Source of the DNA: JBDHXE01 sp035445085
GTDB taxonomy: Bacteria > Bacteroidota > Ignavibacteria > Kapaibacteriales > UBA2268
Assembly: GCA_035445085.1 (NCBI GenBank)
Contig: DAOMQA010000014.1
Location: 1 to 62,367 of the forward strand
Length of the DNA: 62,367 nucleotides
Reading direction: 5' to 3'
The translations under genes were made by a program, and so were the position numbers. Each line of letters begins with the position of its first letter. Within the stretch, counting starts at the first letter, position 1. This document shows, in pieces, positions 29,429 through 38,955 of the stretch. The notes under the pieces were generated by a model. That model ran no database searches. It had not been told where the DNA came from and saw only the letters and a program-made list of their open reading frames with translations.

Positions 29429-30175
29429 TTATTGAATACGATTAGGAGTAGACGTAAATTTCTCTTTTTTAATGGTAATTAAAATACTTTTTATAATAGA
29501 ATATATAGATACGGCAATAATCAAAATTGCCCAAAGCCAATTAGGCAAGAACAGATTATCAGCTATTACTTGGGTATCACTCATATTATGCTCTCCCCCA
29601 ACAACTGCACCTGTTGAAAACAAATATCCAATACTTAAGTACAAACTCATAAAGGCTTGAACGGCTACAAACTGCAATGTAAGTCGCTGAACTTTCTCAT
29701 TAGATTTTATAGCAATAAATAAAAATATTAAGGCAAATATAATAGTAAAAGCAAAACCAAAGCTAATAATAGGTCTTACCCAAACTATTGATGATATAAG
29801 CATAGTAAGTCCAAGCACATAGAACATAATTTTCGTTGCTCTTTGGTTAGTACTACTAAGCATAAGTAAATTACCGGCAATAGTAGGACCTAATGGGCCA
29901 GCAGCAGCAACTAAAGCATTCCCAATATTACCAAATAACAATGATGAGTAGCTAAATTGGGCATACCCCGAACCATCCGGAAATATTACCAATTGGTGAA
30001 AATTACCACCTAAGAGTAGAGCAGTCATACCATGCGAAAACTCATGGAACCAAGTTCCTAATATCATAAATGGATATAAAATATAAAATCCATTAGGTAT
30101 ATTTAGTATTATAGTAGTTACAACACCAAATAAACTCAAATATATCAGAGAATTGTATTTTGATTGATTTTCCAT
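29429..30175 (-). CDS. membrane metalloprotease-like protein, M50B family
   Basis: A 248-residue polytopic protein with about six to seven hydrophobic helices. The zinc motif HEFSHG (about residues 44-49) lies in the second helix, and AAAGPLGPTIAGNLL (about 90) resembles the G-rich loop of site-2-protease relatives. It matches my memory of the 'peptidase M50B-like' family. Substrates are unknown, and the C-terminal DG pair typical of S2P is not obvious. The next gene in transcription order is manC, 18 bp away. Confidence 0.65.
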   Translation of the reverse strand: MENQSKYNSLIYLSLFGVVTTIILNIPNGFYILYPFMILGTWFHEFSHGMTALLLGGNFHQLVIFPDGSGYAQFSYSSLLFGNIGNALVAAAGPLGPTIAGNLLMLSSTNQRATKIMFYVLGLTMLISSIVWVRPIISFGFAFTIIFALIFLFIAIKSNEKVQRLTLQFVAVQAFMSLYLSIGYLFSTGAVVGGEHNMSDTQVIADNLFLPNWLWAILIIAVSIYSIIKSILITIKKEKFTSTPNRIQ

Positions 30176-30201
30176 AAGTTATCCAAAATAAGAATAATCT
30201 A

Positions 30202-31194
30202 TTATTTTTTAGATTTATTGTAATTTATTCTTGAATTATAAATATTCATTGCTCCCCTGATTGCTTCTAAGGTAGATAAGTAGTTAGCAATTCCTTTACC
30301 TGCAATATTAAACCCAGTACCGTGATCTGGGCTTGTTCTTATAATAGGTAAAGCAGCTGTAAAATTGACGCCATTACCTTGTGAGGCATATTTAAGAGCT
30401 ATTAAGCCTTGGTCGTGATACATTGCTAAAATACCACTGTAATTATTATGTAATGAATGCCCAAAGAATCCATCGGCTGGGAAAGGACCATCAACATTAA
30501 CACCCATTTTTCTTAATTCATATATTGCTGGTATTATTTCGAATAATTCCTCCTTGCCTAAGTTACCGTTCTCTCCAGAATGAGGGTTTAGCCCTAATAT
30601 CGCAATTTTTGCAGAACTACTAAAATCATATTCGAGAGAATGGGCGAATTGTTTTACTGTATTTATAATTTCACTCTTCTTAATTTTATCCGCTACTTCC
30701 TTGATAGGAATATGTACGGTTTGTAGAGCTGTTCTAAAATTTTTGTAATACAATATCATTAATGGATTGTCAATATTACATAAATCCGCAATTAATTCGG
30801 TATGTCCAGGGAAATTCATACCAGCAATATAGCAACTTTCCTTTGAAATTGGCAACGTAAGTACCGCATCAGAATTATTATTAATACAATCTTTAGTAGC
30901 GTATATTATAGATTGGTAAGCATTCTCACCAGATGCTTTATCTATTTTCCCAAAATTTATATTAAAATTATACCCAATTTCTTTGATTTCAATTTGATGA
31001 TTAGCAATTTTCAAAGTATCGTTTTCAATGCTATACTGTGGAATATTATTACATTGGCTAAGATATTGCGATAAATTATCCCTATTTATATATATCACAA
31101 AGCTAATATTATCATTTGCAATTGCACTTAGACTTTTAATAAAGCACTCAATACCAATACCATTTAAATCGCCAGAGCTTACTCCAATTTTCAT
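30202..31194 (-). CDS. pdxA: 4-hydroxythreonine-4-phosphate dehydrogenase
   Basis: Enzyme of the deoxyxylulose-5-phosphate-independent-of-PdxST route to pyridoxal phosphate; it oxidises 4-phosphohydroxythreonine with NAD. Signatures are GVSSGDLNGIGIE at the N-terminus, LPISKESCYIAGMNFPGHTE (about 118-137) with the metal His, LGLNPHSGENG (about 198) with the second His, GPFPADGFF (about 233) and MYHDQGLIALKY (about 257) with the third His. A length of 330 is normal. It overlaps the upstream permease by 4 bp. Confidence 0.95.
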   Translation of the reverse strand: MKIGVSSGDLNGIGIECFIKSLSAIANDNISFVIYINRDNLSQYLSQCNNIPQYSIENDTLKIANHQIEIKEIGYNFNINFGKIDKASGENAYQSIIYATKDCINNNSDAVLTLPISKESCYIAGMNFPGHTELIADLCNIDNPLMILYYKNFRTALQTVHIPIKEVADKIKKSEIINTVKQFAHSLEYDFSSSAKIAILGLNPHSGENGNLGKEELFEIIPAIYELRKMGVNVDGPFPADGFFGHSLHNNYSGILAMYHDQGLIALKYASQGNGVNFTAALPIIRTSPDHGTGFNIAGKGIANYLSTLEAIRGAMNIYNSRINYNKSKK

Positions 31195-32627
31195 TCTTCT
31201 AACCTATTTTTTCTTTTAAAATAATAATATAAGGGTATTCCCAAAGCTGTTAATATTAATCCAAAAGTAGAATTTATCATTTCACTTTTACCATTAATAA
31301 AATTAGAAATGTCCTCATATAATGTCAAAAATACAAATCCGAATGCAAAAATAACAAAAATTGCCGGTAAGTAAGGATAGCCCGGTACTTTATAGGGGCG
31401 TGGAGCGTCTGGCATCTTTTTTCTTAGTACAAAAACACCTAAGGCTCCGAATGCGTAGAATATCCAGCTAACAAATATTAACATATCTGTTAAATCATCA
31501 AATGAACCGCTAAAAACAAGTATAGACGACCATACTGCTTGCAATATCAACGCATTTGCAGGAGTGTGATATTTAGGATGTGCTTTCCCGAATTTATCGA
31601 AAAATAATCCATTTTTTGACATTGAATAATATACTCTGGCACTTACCATAATCGTTCCGTTAGATGTGCCAAATGTAGATACCATAACTAAGGCTGCCAC
31701 TACAGCTCCGCCAATACCGCCAATAGCCATATTAGCCATATCAGCAGCTACTAAGCGAGATTGTGCCATAACTTCAATTGGTAATACATAAAGATAAGCT
31801 AAATTAATTGCAATATATACAGCAATGACAATGATAGTTCCGACTATTAGAGCTAATGGTATATTCCTTTGCGGATTTTTTACTTCACCGGCAATATATG
31901 TAATATTATTCCAACCATCATAAGCCCAAAATGCTGCCGATAATGCCAGAATAATACTTCCAATTGTACTCATTTCAAAACCATTATACGTCGGTAAATC
32001 TGTGGAAAAATTATTTATAGAAGCCCCACTATACATAAAGGCAAAAACAACAAGAAGCATCATTACAACTACTTTTAGCCACGTAACTACATCTGCAATA
32101 TATCCCCCGTACTTAATACCTAAATAATTCACTCCTGAGAGAAAACAAATAGTAAAAACAGTCAGGATTTTTACACCAAAATCCCTAAGTGGGTATATCC
32201 AACCAACAAATGGCATATATAGTCGCAAAGATTCCTCTATTTCTTTCGAAAAATGTGGTAGCTTAACAAAAAATTCAGCATATTCTGCAAACACATAAGT
32301 AATAGAAGCAATGGAGGCCGTTTGGATAACCGCCAATATAGACCAGCCATAAATATATGCAAAAAGATTTCCATACATTCTTTGAAAATATATGAACTGT
32401 CCCCCCGTTTCAGGAATCATTGATGCGACTTCTGCATTTGCTAAAGCACCTATTAGGGTGATTGCACCTGCTAACACCCATACTAAAATTAGCAGTTCAG
32501 GCGAGCCAAGCTCTTGAGCCATTACGGCAGGCTTTTTAAATATCCCAGAACCAATAACAGCACCAACTACTATGGCGAGTACAGTTGAAAAGCCTAAGGC
32601 TTTTGCTAAACCACTATTTTTTTGCAT
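31191..32627 (-). CDS. APC-superfamily amino acid permease
   Basis: A 478-residue transporter with about twelve hydrophobic helices. The first carries the unwound substrate-binding motif VVGAVIGSGIF (about residues 19-29), and PETGGQFIYFQRMYG (about 72-86) follows helix 2. AFWAYDGWNNITYIAGEVKNPQRNIP (about 235-260) marks helix 6 and the following loop. The overall pattern resembles the LAT/APC branch that exchanges or imports amino acids; substrate is not assignable. It is the first gene of a run with pdxA. Confidence 0.88.
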   Translation of the reverse strand: MQKNSGLAKALGFSTVLAIVVGAVIGSGIFKKPAVMAQELGSPELLILVWVLAGAITLIGALANAEVASMIPETGGQFIYFQRMYGNLFAYIYGWSILAVIQTASIASITYVFAEYAEFFVKLPHFSKEIEESLRLYMPFVGWIYPLRDFGVKILTVFTICFLSGVNYLGIKYGGYIADVVTWLKVVVMMLLVVFAFMYSGASINNFSTDLPTYNGFEMSTIGSIILALSAAFWAYDGWNNITYIAGEVKNPQRNIPLALIVGTIIVIAVYIAINLAYLYVLPIEVMAQSRLVAADMANMAIGGIGGAVVAALVMVSTFGTSNGTIMVSARVYYSMSKNGLFFDKFGKAHPKYHTPANALILQAVWSSILVFSGSFDDLTDMLIFVSWIFYAFGALGVFVLRKKMPDAPRPYKVPGYPYLPAIFVIFAFGFVFLTLYEDISNFINGKSEMINSTFGLILTALGIPLYYYFKRKNRLEE

Positions 32628-32802
32628 TTATTTTAAACTTGCTATTCTAAAAAAAACTAATATATAAAAAGTTTTGAATAAAAAACTAAGTGTTACAGTT
32701 TTTTATTATGAACGTATCAATAAATATATTTAAAGTTTTTGGATAAATTAAACTTTTTTAATAATTTTGTATAAATTTAGTATATATACATTAAGGTTAG
32801 TT

Positions 32803-33354
32803 ATGAAATCATTATACATTTTCATAGTTGTTTTGTTCTTTGGATTATTCAATATATCTAAAGCTCAAGATGAAGAATTTACAACAGAGAAAGAAAAATT
32901 TCCTTACTTAAAAGACAAATATGAGCTATCTATAGATAAACCATTTGATGAAGTATGGCAATCAGCAATAAAGTCTATCGAAGAGCTTAATTGCATGATA
33001 GCTACCAAAAACTCTAAGCAGGACGATAATGGACTATACAAGGGGAAAATAGAGTCTGATTTTTGTATTTTTGCCGTAGGAGATACTGTGTGGCAAAATT
33101 TTAAGTATTATGCTATTCAGCCTCCCTTTATACGTGGTGGAGTTTGGAAAACTGGTAGATTTCAATATAAAATAATTATTAAAGAAGAAGAAGGTGGCAA
33201 AACTTATGTGCGTATTATTGGCGAAGTAAGCGGGCATGAAGTCCATGTAACAGACAAAGTACACTTTTTCAAATCCAATGGCTTTAAAGAAACTATGATG
33301 ATAGAGCGAATTAAGAAAAACTTAGGGCTGCCATACGAAATTAAAGAAGGTTGA
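32803..33354 (+). CDS. secreted hypothetical protein
   Basis: A 183-residue exported protein. TAAGG upstream supports ATG 32803, which gives a clean signal peptide (MKSLYIFIVVLFFGLFNISKAQ). A TTG at 32767 would add 12 residues and spoil it. The mature part has YELSIDKPFDEVWQSAIKSIEELNC, then alternating strands (GGVWKTGRFQYKIIIKEEEGGKTYVRIIGEVSG) and a C-terminal helix. This layout resembles small helix-grip domains of periplasmic proteins such as BamC or DUF3568, but I do not recognise the family. It is divergent from the permease. Confidence 0.6.
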   Translation: MKSLYIFIVVLFFGLFNISKAQDEEFTTEKEKFPYLKDKYELSIDKPFDEVWQSAIKSIEELNCMIATKNSKQDDNGLYKGKIESDFCIFAVGDTVWQNFKYYAIQPPFIRGGVWKTGRFQYKIIIKEEEGGKTYVRIIGEVSGHEVHVTDKVHFFKSNGFKETMMIERIKKNLGLPYEIKEG

Positions 33355-33468
33355 TAAAACAACTCTTCAATTAATGTTTATTAATACTTAGTAAAATATT
33401 TTTTTTTCTGAATTGATTTACCTATTTTTAAGTGATAGAATATTGTAATACTAAATGGAATATAAATA

Positions 33469-33984
33469 ATGAAGAAGATTTCTGCTTTTATACTTTTGTG
33501 CTTTATATATTTGTTAATATCTTGTGAAAGCAATCCAGTAAATTCTAATGCTGAATTAATGGATATAGCTGTCTTATCAAAGACACCCGGCTACCAATGG
33601 TTTGACTTAGAGATTGAGAAATATCAACCAGATGCAAACGTAATCACACAGTTACAAAGTGCTTTTACTAATCCAAATGATAGTATTATAATTTTTGTAA
33701 AACCTAGTTGCTCTTGTCCTGGTACTCAACAATATTTCCCAGCACTTATTAAAACATTGAGAGAAGCAAATATACCATTAGCTAATTATAAAGTATATTC
33801 AATGAATTCAAAGACTGCTAATCACCCTTACGAAAATATTTTCAAGGTAAATGAATTACCTACTTTCTTCTTAAAAAATGGAAATAATGCAGTATATTCT
33901 ATATCTGATACGTTTTATTTATCACAAGAAAAGAAATTAAATTATAAGTTAGAAGAACTTTTATTACAGGCTATCCAAAAGTAA
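33469..33984 (+). CDS. lipoprotein with thioredoxin-like fold
   Basis: A 171-residue predicted lipoprotein (signal then LLISCES). The mature part reads IIIFVKPSCSCPGTQQYFPALIKTLREA, a beta-strand with a cysteine pair (CSC rather than CxxC) leading into a helix. Later comes FKVNELPTFFLKNG with the cis-proline segment of thioredoxin folds. A thiol role is possible, but the CxC spacing is not that of classical thioredoxins. The stop overlaps the start of the EVE gene by one base (TAATG), so the two are translationally coupled. Confidence 0.6.
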   Translation: MKKISAFILLCFIYLLISCESNPVNSNAELMDIAVLSKTPGYQWFDLEIEKYQPDANVITQLQSAFTNPNDSIIIFVKPSCSCPGTQQYFPALIKTLREANIPLANYKVYSMNSKTANHPYENIFKVNELPTFFLKNGNNAVYSISDTFYLSQEKKLNYKLEELLLQAIQK

Positions 33985-34388
33985 TGGCTTATTGGTTAGT
34001 AAAATCGGATCCTGACGCTTACTCTTGGGAAAACTTTAAGAAAGATAAAGAAACTGTATGGGACGGTGTCAGGAATTACCAAGCAAGAAACAACTTAAGG
34101 GCAATGAGCTTAGGGGACGAAGTTCTATTTTATCATAGTCAAACTGAAAAATCGGTTATCGGATTAGCAATTGTTAGTAAAGAAAGTTTTCAAGACCCTA
34201 AGACAGATGACAAACGATGGCTTGCAGTAAACCTAAAAGTAGCATATAAATTTAAAAATCCAGTGAGCTTAGCACAAATTAAAAACAACCCTACATTGCA
34301 GAACATTGCTTTAATCAAGCAAAGTAGATTATCTGTTATGCTTTTAACAAGTGAAGAGTTTATTACTATTGTTGGAATGGGTAATTAA
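33984..34388 (+). CDS. EVE domain-containing protein
   Basis: A 134-residue cytosolic protein made of one EVE (PUA-like) domain: MAYWLVKSDPDAYSWENFKKD, WDGVRNYQARNNLRAMSLGDEVLFYHS (about 25-51), then a C-terminal SRLSVMLLTSEEFITI. The family is thought to bind modified bases in DNA or RNA; human THYN1 is the reference member. No restriction or modification gene lies nearby. It ends at a small hairpin shared with the convergent heptosyltransferase gene. Confidence 0.85.
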   Translation: MAYWLVKSDPDAYSWENFKKDKETVWDGVRNYQARNNLRAMSLGDEVLFYHSQTEKSVIGLAIVSKESFQDPKTDDKRWLAVNLKVAYKFKNPVSLAQIKNNPTLQNIALIKQSRLSVMLLTSEEFITIVGMGN

Positions 34389-34401
34389 TACCCAATATTT
34401 T
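34378..34401. terminator. weak hairpin between convergent genes
   Basis: TGGGTA (34378-34383) and TACCCA (34389-34394) form a 6-bp stem around the EVE stop codon, followed by ATATTTTTG. It is short, so support is modest. Confidence 0.35.
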
Positions 34402-34406
34402 TGTAA

Positions 34407-35438
34407 TTAAAGATTCATTTTAGAAAATACTTCATTGGGAGTAATCATAGCCATGCATTCGTGAGTGCCTATAGGGCATTTATTACTTCCATGTATAGCA
34501 CAAGGGCGACATTTTAAACCATTTATTTGCATTACAACATCATTTGTACCCCTTGGAGCAAAACCAAATTCTGGAATCGTTGGACCAAAAATAGCTATCG
34601 TTTTTGTTTTAACTAAGCCCGCAAAGTGTATTGGTGCGCTATCATTTGTTACTATCATTGTAGCTTTAGAAATCAAATATATAGTTTCATTAATTGTCAG
34701 TTGCCCTGATGTATCTATAACTTTATCGTTATTGCTGGCTTGCATAATAGACCTACATATTTGGCTATCATCTTTAGAACCAGTCAAAATAACTTTGTAG
34801 TTGGTATTGAGGATTAATTTTATGAGATGAGTAAAGTGTTGAGGTAACCATCTTTTTGTAGCCCATACCGAACCTGGTGCAATAACTATATACTTATCAA
34901 TATTATTGTTAGATAATAAGGTATTGATATTACTTTGTATATTTTCGTTAAAATATAAACTTATTTGTTGATTACTTTTATTATTCTGGTATTCTTCAAA
35001 CTGAGATAATAAACTTAAATTTCTATCAATTTCATGCAGAGAATAATTATATTTAATTTTATGAGAATAAAGCAATGCAAAATCGGCAGTGTTAAATGAT
35101 ATAGTTGTATTTGCTTTACTAAAGAAATTCATTAATGAAGTCCTTAATGAACGATGAGGTGAGATAATTAAATCATATTTTTCTGCCCTTATCTTGCTTA
35201 TTATACTCAAAAAACCTTTTAGGCTTTTGTCTGCACCCTTTTTATCGTATACTATTATACCATCGACATCCTTTAATAAGCTAATTATTTGCGACGATAC
35301 TTTTGTAGTTAAAACATGTAATTGAGAATTTGGGGACAATTCTTTAATCTTGGCAATTAGAGGTATAGTAAGAACCACATCACCAATAAAAGCTGTTTGA
35401 GTGATAAGAATTTTTTTATATTTATTTAGTTTTAGCAT
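34407..35438 (-). CDS. glycosyltransferase family 9, heptosyltransferase-like
   Basis: A 343-residue GT9 protein of LPS core assembly, acting on the cytoplasmic face of the inner membrane. Signatures are ILITQTAFIGDVVLTIPLI (about residues 9-27), VIAPGSVWATKRWLPQHF (about 192-209), VILTGSKDD (about 220) and IVTNDSAPIHFAGL (about 264-277). The C-terminal cluster of cysteines and NKCPIGTHECM is common in this family. It is most like WaaF (ADP-heptose:LPS heptosyltransferase II). Acceptor and donor are not provable here. It follows an LpxL-like acyltransferase by 4 bp. Confidence 0.82.
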   Translation of the reverse strand: MLKLNKYKKILITQTAFIGDVVLTIPLIAKIKELSPNSQLHVLTTKVSSQIISLLKDVDGIIVYDKKGADKSLKGFLSIISKIRAEKYDLIISPHRSLRTSLMNFFSKANTTISFNTADFALLYSHKIKYNYSLHEIDRNLSLLSQFEEYQNNKSNQQISLYFNENIQSNINTLLSNNNIDKYIVIAPGSVWATKRWLPQHFTHLIKLILNTNYKVILTGSKDDSQICRSIMQASNNDKVIDTSGQLTINETIYLISKATMIVTNDSAPIHFAGLVKTKTIAIFGPTIPEFGFAPRGTNDVVMQINGLKCRPCAIHGSNKCPIGTHECMAMITPNEVFSKMNL

Positions 35439-35442
35439 TATA

Positions 35443-36336
35443 TTAGCTCTGTGGAGGCGTATGTTTCCATCTTTTATGTTGCCACGACCATTGACCAGGA
35501 TATTGCCTTATTATATCTTCTAATGCCTTTACATGCCGTTCTGTCAGCACTCTAATTGGTTCTTTGCAGTTCTCTAAACCGCTCCTATCTAATTCATATA
35601 TTTTTACTTTATAAGTATAGTCAGCTTGCCTTACTGCAAAGCCATAAACAATAGGTGCATCAAAGTGTATCGATAGCTTTGCTGGTGCTTCGTAAGTAAG
35701 TGTTGGATAAGCAAAAAAGTCTACAAATATATCTCTCACCCAATCGGCACTTTGATCAACTAATAAAGCAATACATTCATTATTTTTAAGAGACGATACA
35801 ATAGCTCTGGCGGCATTAGCCATAGGAACAACTTTGTTTGTTTTCAACGTTCTATAATTATTCAATATTCTATCAGAAACTTTATTACTCTGCGGCTTTA
35901 CAACAACTGTAATCGGTAATTTGGAAAATAGCCCAGCAGTATAAGCTAAAAGCTCCCAATTACCAAAATGCCCAGATAACAATATTACTCCCTTTCCACG
36001 CTTGCTCATTTCTTGCAACAACTCGATATTTTCGTACTGAATATATTTTTTTAGGTCATTGTCATTTAATGATGGCAAGGCAAGAAGCTCCACCAACGTA
36101 ATGCCAAGGTTATGGTATGATTGTTTCATTATATCAATTTGACGTTCTAAACTTAGCTCTGGTAAAGCCATCTTAATATTACTTAGTGTTATGTCTGCAC
36201 GTGATTTACTAAGTATTCTTAGGCAATTACCAACAATCTCACCTAATTTACTTCTATTTCTTATACCAAGTATCTTTGATATAAGACCTAAAAATAGCAA
36301 AATGGTTGCAACAATATAATCAATCAAGTTTTTCAC
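35443..36336 (-). CDS. LpxL/HtrB-like lipid A acyltransferase
   Basis: A 297-residue LPLAT-family enzyme with an N-terminal hydrophobic anchor (LIDYIVATILLFLGLI). The catalytic HX4E motif is in LLSGHFGNWELLAY (about residues 119-132), with VVKPQSNKVSD (about 146) and ECIALLVDQSADW (about 190). It ends with the family's GQWSWQHKRWKH. LpxL/LpxM-type proteins add secondary acyl chains to Kdo-lipid A. It stands apart from the DUF374 enzyme of the lpxB-lpxK cluster, so the organism has at least two late-acyltransferase candidates. Its stop is 4 bp from the heptosyltransferase start. Confidence 0.85.
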   Translation of the reverse strand: MKNLIDYIVATILLFLGLISKILGIRNRSKLGEIVGNCLRILSKSRADITLSNIKMALPELSLERQIDIMKQSYHNLGITLVELLALPSLNDNDLKKYIQYENIELLQEMSKRGKGVILLSGHFGNWELLAYTAGLFSKLPITVVVKPQSNKVSDRILNNYRTLKTNKVVPMANAARAIVSSLKNNECIALLVDQSADWVRDIFVDFFAYPTLTYEAPAKLSIHFDAPIVYGFAVRQADYTYKVKIYELDRSGLENCKEPIRVLTERHVKALEDIIRQYPGQWSWQHKRWKHTPPQS

Positions 36337-36341
36337 AAAAA

Positions 36342-37775
36342 CTATCTATTTGGTGTATTTGGGAAAATACCATCATGACTACCGCTTTTACTCCCAGTTG
36401 GTAGCACATAATTATTATACCAATTAGGGTCGTTAGGTTCGTGCCTAGCAGTTGAATTAACTAACCAGAAATTACCAGAGTATGTTTTATCTACGAAATA
36501 GAAATATACACCGCCTTGTACGTTTTCGTAAAACCATATTTCGTATGGTCTGTTATTCATTTGCTCTGGGAATTGATTTCTTTCGGTAGGTATTCCATAT
36601 CTTAAGATAACCTTCCCCCTTTCAGTCTGCCATCCGTCACCAACTGTAAAAGACATAAAATTAGTTGCATATTCTACATTATGCATAAATTCCTTATATT
36701 TTTCATTTACATATGTAGTTGTATCAGGGTCTTTCTCTAGCCAAAACTTAAAAAGGAATCTCTTTTTTGCTTCAAATTCGCTTAGTAAATCTATTTGTGC
36801 AATTTCGAATGGATTCGATATAATCCTAGCCATTTTTATTTGTTTGTCTATTTCTCCTGGAGTCATTGCGCTAAAAACACTTTTTTCATATAATTGACTT
36901 TCAGTAAAGTACTTTCTTGTAAGTGGCTTCAAAGATGGGTTAATTACATAAATTTTCTTGAAAATAGACGTTGAATCAATAGGCTTATCTATTGGATAAG
37001 ATAACTTAATACCTAAATAATATGCTCCTGTATGTAGTGAATCAACTATTATATCTAAATATTCTGTCATAAAATCATCATATGGTATCACTTGTTTAGA
37101 TTGCGACCACATTTTATTATTTACGGCATCATTAATCATATAAGTAATTTTTAGTCCATCTTTAGCGTAGGTCATCGCATCATAAATTTCAGCATAAGCT
37201 AAAATACGCGATTTATCTCCATATACTTCTAAAGATGGGTTTGGAAATAGATATTTATTAAATCTAAGAAACATATCGTCGTATTGAACTTTAGAAGAAT
37301 CAGTATCCAGCATATATGAGGCTAACGTTATTCCACCAATCGTAATATTTGATTTATTAAATTTTGGAGCAATTAAATTAAATTCAGTTTGCGAATATTT
37401 AGTTGAATCATTCATATCAGATACTATAAATTTCACTTTATATTGCCCTGGCGCTAATATAAAGTTTTTTATCCCAAACAACGAAATTAAATTAGTATCT
37501 GCTAATGTATGTATTTGATTAGTAACAGTCCAATTAAGGGTTTGGTATACAATATTATTAGAATAAATATCTATTTTTAGCTTAGCAGTACCAGAAAATA
37601 TATCACCAGTTTTAATATACTTCATAGTATAATCTGGGAATGAATAATAAAATTCCCATCTTAAGTTTTGCTCATCATGCTTAAAGAAAGCCCCATCAAT
37701 AGCTATCACAAATGAGTTTTCTGAATATACTAATGAAGAGAACACAAACATCAAAATCAAAATTATCTTTTTCAT
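36342..37775 (-). CDS. GWxTD-domain exported protein
   Basis: A 477-residue exported protein with signal peptide (MKKIILILMFVFSSLVYS). The N-terminal half is beta-rich, and the C-terminal GWxTD-type domain has FTVGDGWQTERGKVILRYG, then NRPYEIWFYENVQGGVYFYFVDK. In this member the name motif reads GWQTE. The family is frequent in Ignavibacteria, Gemmatimonadota and other lineages, and its function is unknown. It sits 5 bp before an acyltransferase and after a terminator that separates it from the PorV gene. Confidence 0.75.
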   Translation of the reverse strand: MKKIILILMFVFSSLVYSENSFVIAIDGAFFKHDEQNLRWEFYYSFPDYTMKYIKTGDIFSGTAKLKIDIYSNNIVYQTLNWTVTNQIHTLADTNLISLFGIKNFILAPGQYKVKFIVSDMNDSTKYSQTEFNLIAPKFNKSNITIGGITLASYMLDTDSSKVQYDDMFLRFNKYLFPNPSLEVYGDKSRILAYAEIYDAMTYAKDGLKITYMINDAVNNKMWSQSKQVIPYDDFMTEYLDIIVDSLHTGAYYLGIKLSYPIDKPIDSTSIFKKIYVINPSLKPLTRKYFTESQLYEKSVFSAMTPGEIDKQIKMARIISNPFEIAQIDLLSEFEAKKRFLFKFWLEKDPDTTTYVNEKYKEFMHNVEYATNFMSFTVGDGWQTERGKVILRYGIPTERNQFPEQMNNRPYEIWFYENVQGGVYFYFVDKTYSGNFWLVNSTARHEPNDPNWYNNYVLPTGSKSGSHDGIFPNTPNR

Positions 37776-37790
37776 ATAAAGTTACCTATT

Positions 37791-37824
37791 AAAATGCCGT
37801 TTGGTAAATAAATACCAAACGGCA
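37791..37824 (-). terminator. rho-independent terminator after porV-like gene
   Basis: A perfect 12-bp stem (TGCCGTTTGGTA, 37795-37806, with 37813-37824) has a 6-base loop. On the minus strand it is followed by TTTT (37794-37791). It separates the PorV-family gene from the GWxTD gene. Confidence 0.85.
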
Positions 37825-37849
37825 GTAGTTATTTTTAAATTAAGTTATG

Positions 37850-38890
37850 TTATTCTCCAAATTGCAGACCAACAGTTATTCTATTTACAAGCCCTAAATT
37901 CTTTGTAGGATTAATAGAATAATCAATGCGTCCACCAAAAGCACCACCATCGTATTTAATACCAAAACCACCAGCTAGTCCTAATTGGTCTTGACCCATT
38001 ACATAACCTCCACGAAGAGCTAATAAGTCTTTCCATACATATTCAGCACCAATAGCAAATTGTTCTGGAACATCTGAGAATGTAGAAAAGTCAAATGAGC
38101 CTAAAACGGCATTTTCTTCATCTTTATATACTTCTGATGAAACACCAGCTCTAAATATAAGTGGTAAGGAGTAAGCAAAGGAGTTGTAAGTAGCATCCAA
38201 TGGAGAAGCGTTCATAGCACTCCATAATTTACGGTTTGTTAATAAGTCTGCCCCTGTATAACTTTGTGTTAAACCAAGGTTATGGATAGAAAAACCTAAT
38301 TTAATACCCATAAATTGAGTATCGAATAATGTTCCTACATCGAAAGCCAAGCCTCCACTAGATAATGAGGCAAAAGAATTATTAACATACTTTGCAGTTA
38401 CTCCAAAAGAGAATTGGTCTGTTAAATATCCAGCGAATGTAAGCCCAATTGCTACATCTTGTACTGTATAACTTGCTCCAGAACCATTAGGTCTTTCAAT
38501 CGTTGTAATTGGGATATCTCCACTACCTAAGCTTGTTACACTAAGGGCAGCAGTAAATTCACTGCCAACTGGCATTGCTAAAGCACCAAAATTATGTGAA
38601 TAAGTAGCAAACCACTGATTATAAGAAAATTCAGCAGTCATAGTTTTTATTTTTGCTAAACCAGCGGGGTTCCAGTGAATTGCAGATAAATCATCAACCA
38701 CCGAACAATATGCGCCAGCCATAGAAGTAGCACGCGCACCCACACCAATTTTTAAGAATTGACCACCTGCACCGCCTACTTTAGAAAATTCCCCTGCCGA
38801 AGAGCCAATAGCATTATTTTCAGCAAAAGCGCTTCCAGAGACAAAAGCAAAGGCACATAGTGAAATTAAAATTAAATATATTTTGTTCAT
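37850..38890 (-). CDS. PorV/PorQ-family outer-membrane protein (T9SS)
   Basis: A 346-residue beta-barrel protein with signal peptide (MNKIYLILISLCAFAFVSGSAFA). The family signature follows: GGQFLKIGVGARATSMAGAY, then HWNPAGLAKI (about 35-80). The remainder is FadL/PorV-like strands ending GLQFGE. In T9SS, PorV is the outer-membrane shuttle that carries cargo with a C-terminal sorting domain to the attachment complex. The adjacent upstream gene encodes a candidate cargo. Paralogues of this family without a T9SS role are common, so the functional assignment is inference. Confidence 0.8.
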   Translation of the reverse strand: MNKIYLILISLCAFAFVSGSAFAENNAIGSSAGEFSKVGGAGGQFLKIGVGARATSMAGAYCSVVDDLSAIHWNPAGLAKIKTMTAEFSYNQWFATYSHNFGALAMPVGSEFTAALSVTSLGSGDIPITTIERPNGSGASYTVQDVAIGLTFAGYLTDQFSFGVTAKYVNNSFASLSSGGLAFDVGTLFDTQFMGIKLGFSIHNLGLTQSYTGADLLTNRKLWSAMNASPLDATYNSFAYSLPLIFRAGVSSEVYKDEENAVLGSFDFSTFSDVPEQFAIGAEYVWKDLLALRGGYVMGQDQLGLAGGFGIKYDGGAFGGRIDYSINPTKNLGLVNRITVGLQFGE

Positions 38891-38920
38891 TTTTTTCTCC
38901 TAATTATGATTATATAATTA

Positions 38921-38955
38921 GGTATCTCTCCTTTTTAGGAGAGATACCCTTTTTA
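38921..38955. terminator. perfect 11-bp hairpin between the large secreted protein and porV-like genes
   Basis: GGTATCTCTCC (38921-38931) and GGAGAGATACC (38938-38948) enclose a 6-base loop. The T run lies on the plus-strand side (38949-38953), while the genes run on the minus strand. It may act as an attenuator or RNA-stabilising hairpin for the minus-strand transcript rather than a simple terminator. Confidence 0.6.

Noticed and set aside
32628..32802. tRNA or small RNA gene in the divergent gap before the secreted hypothetical protein
   Set aside because: No cloverleaf, no GTTC-type T-loop and no stable stem could be found by eye; it is uniform AT-rich DNA, most likely holding the two divergent promoters.
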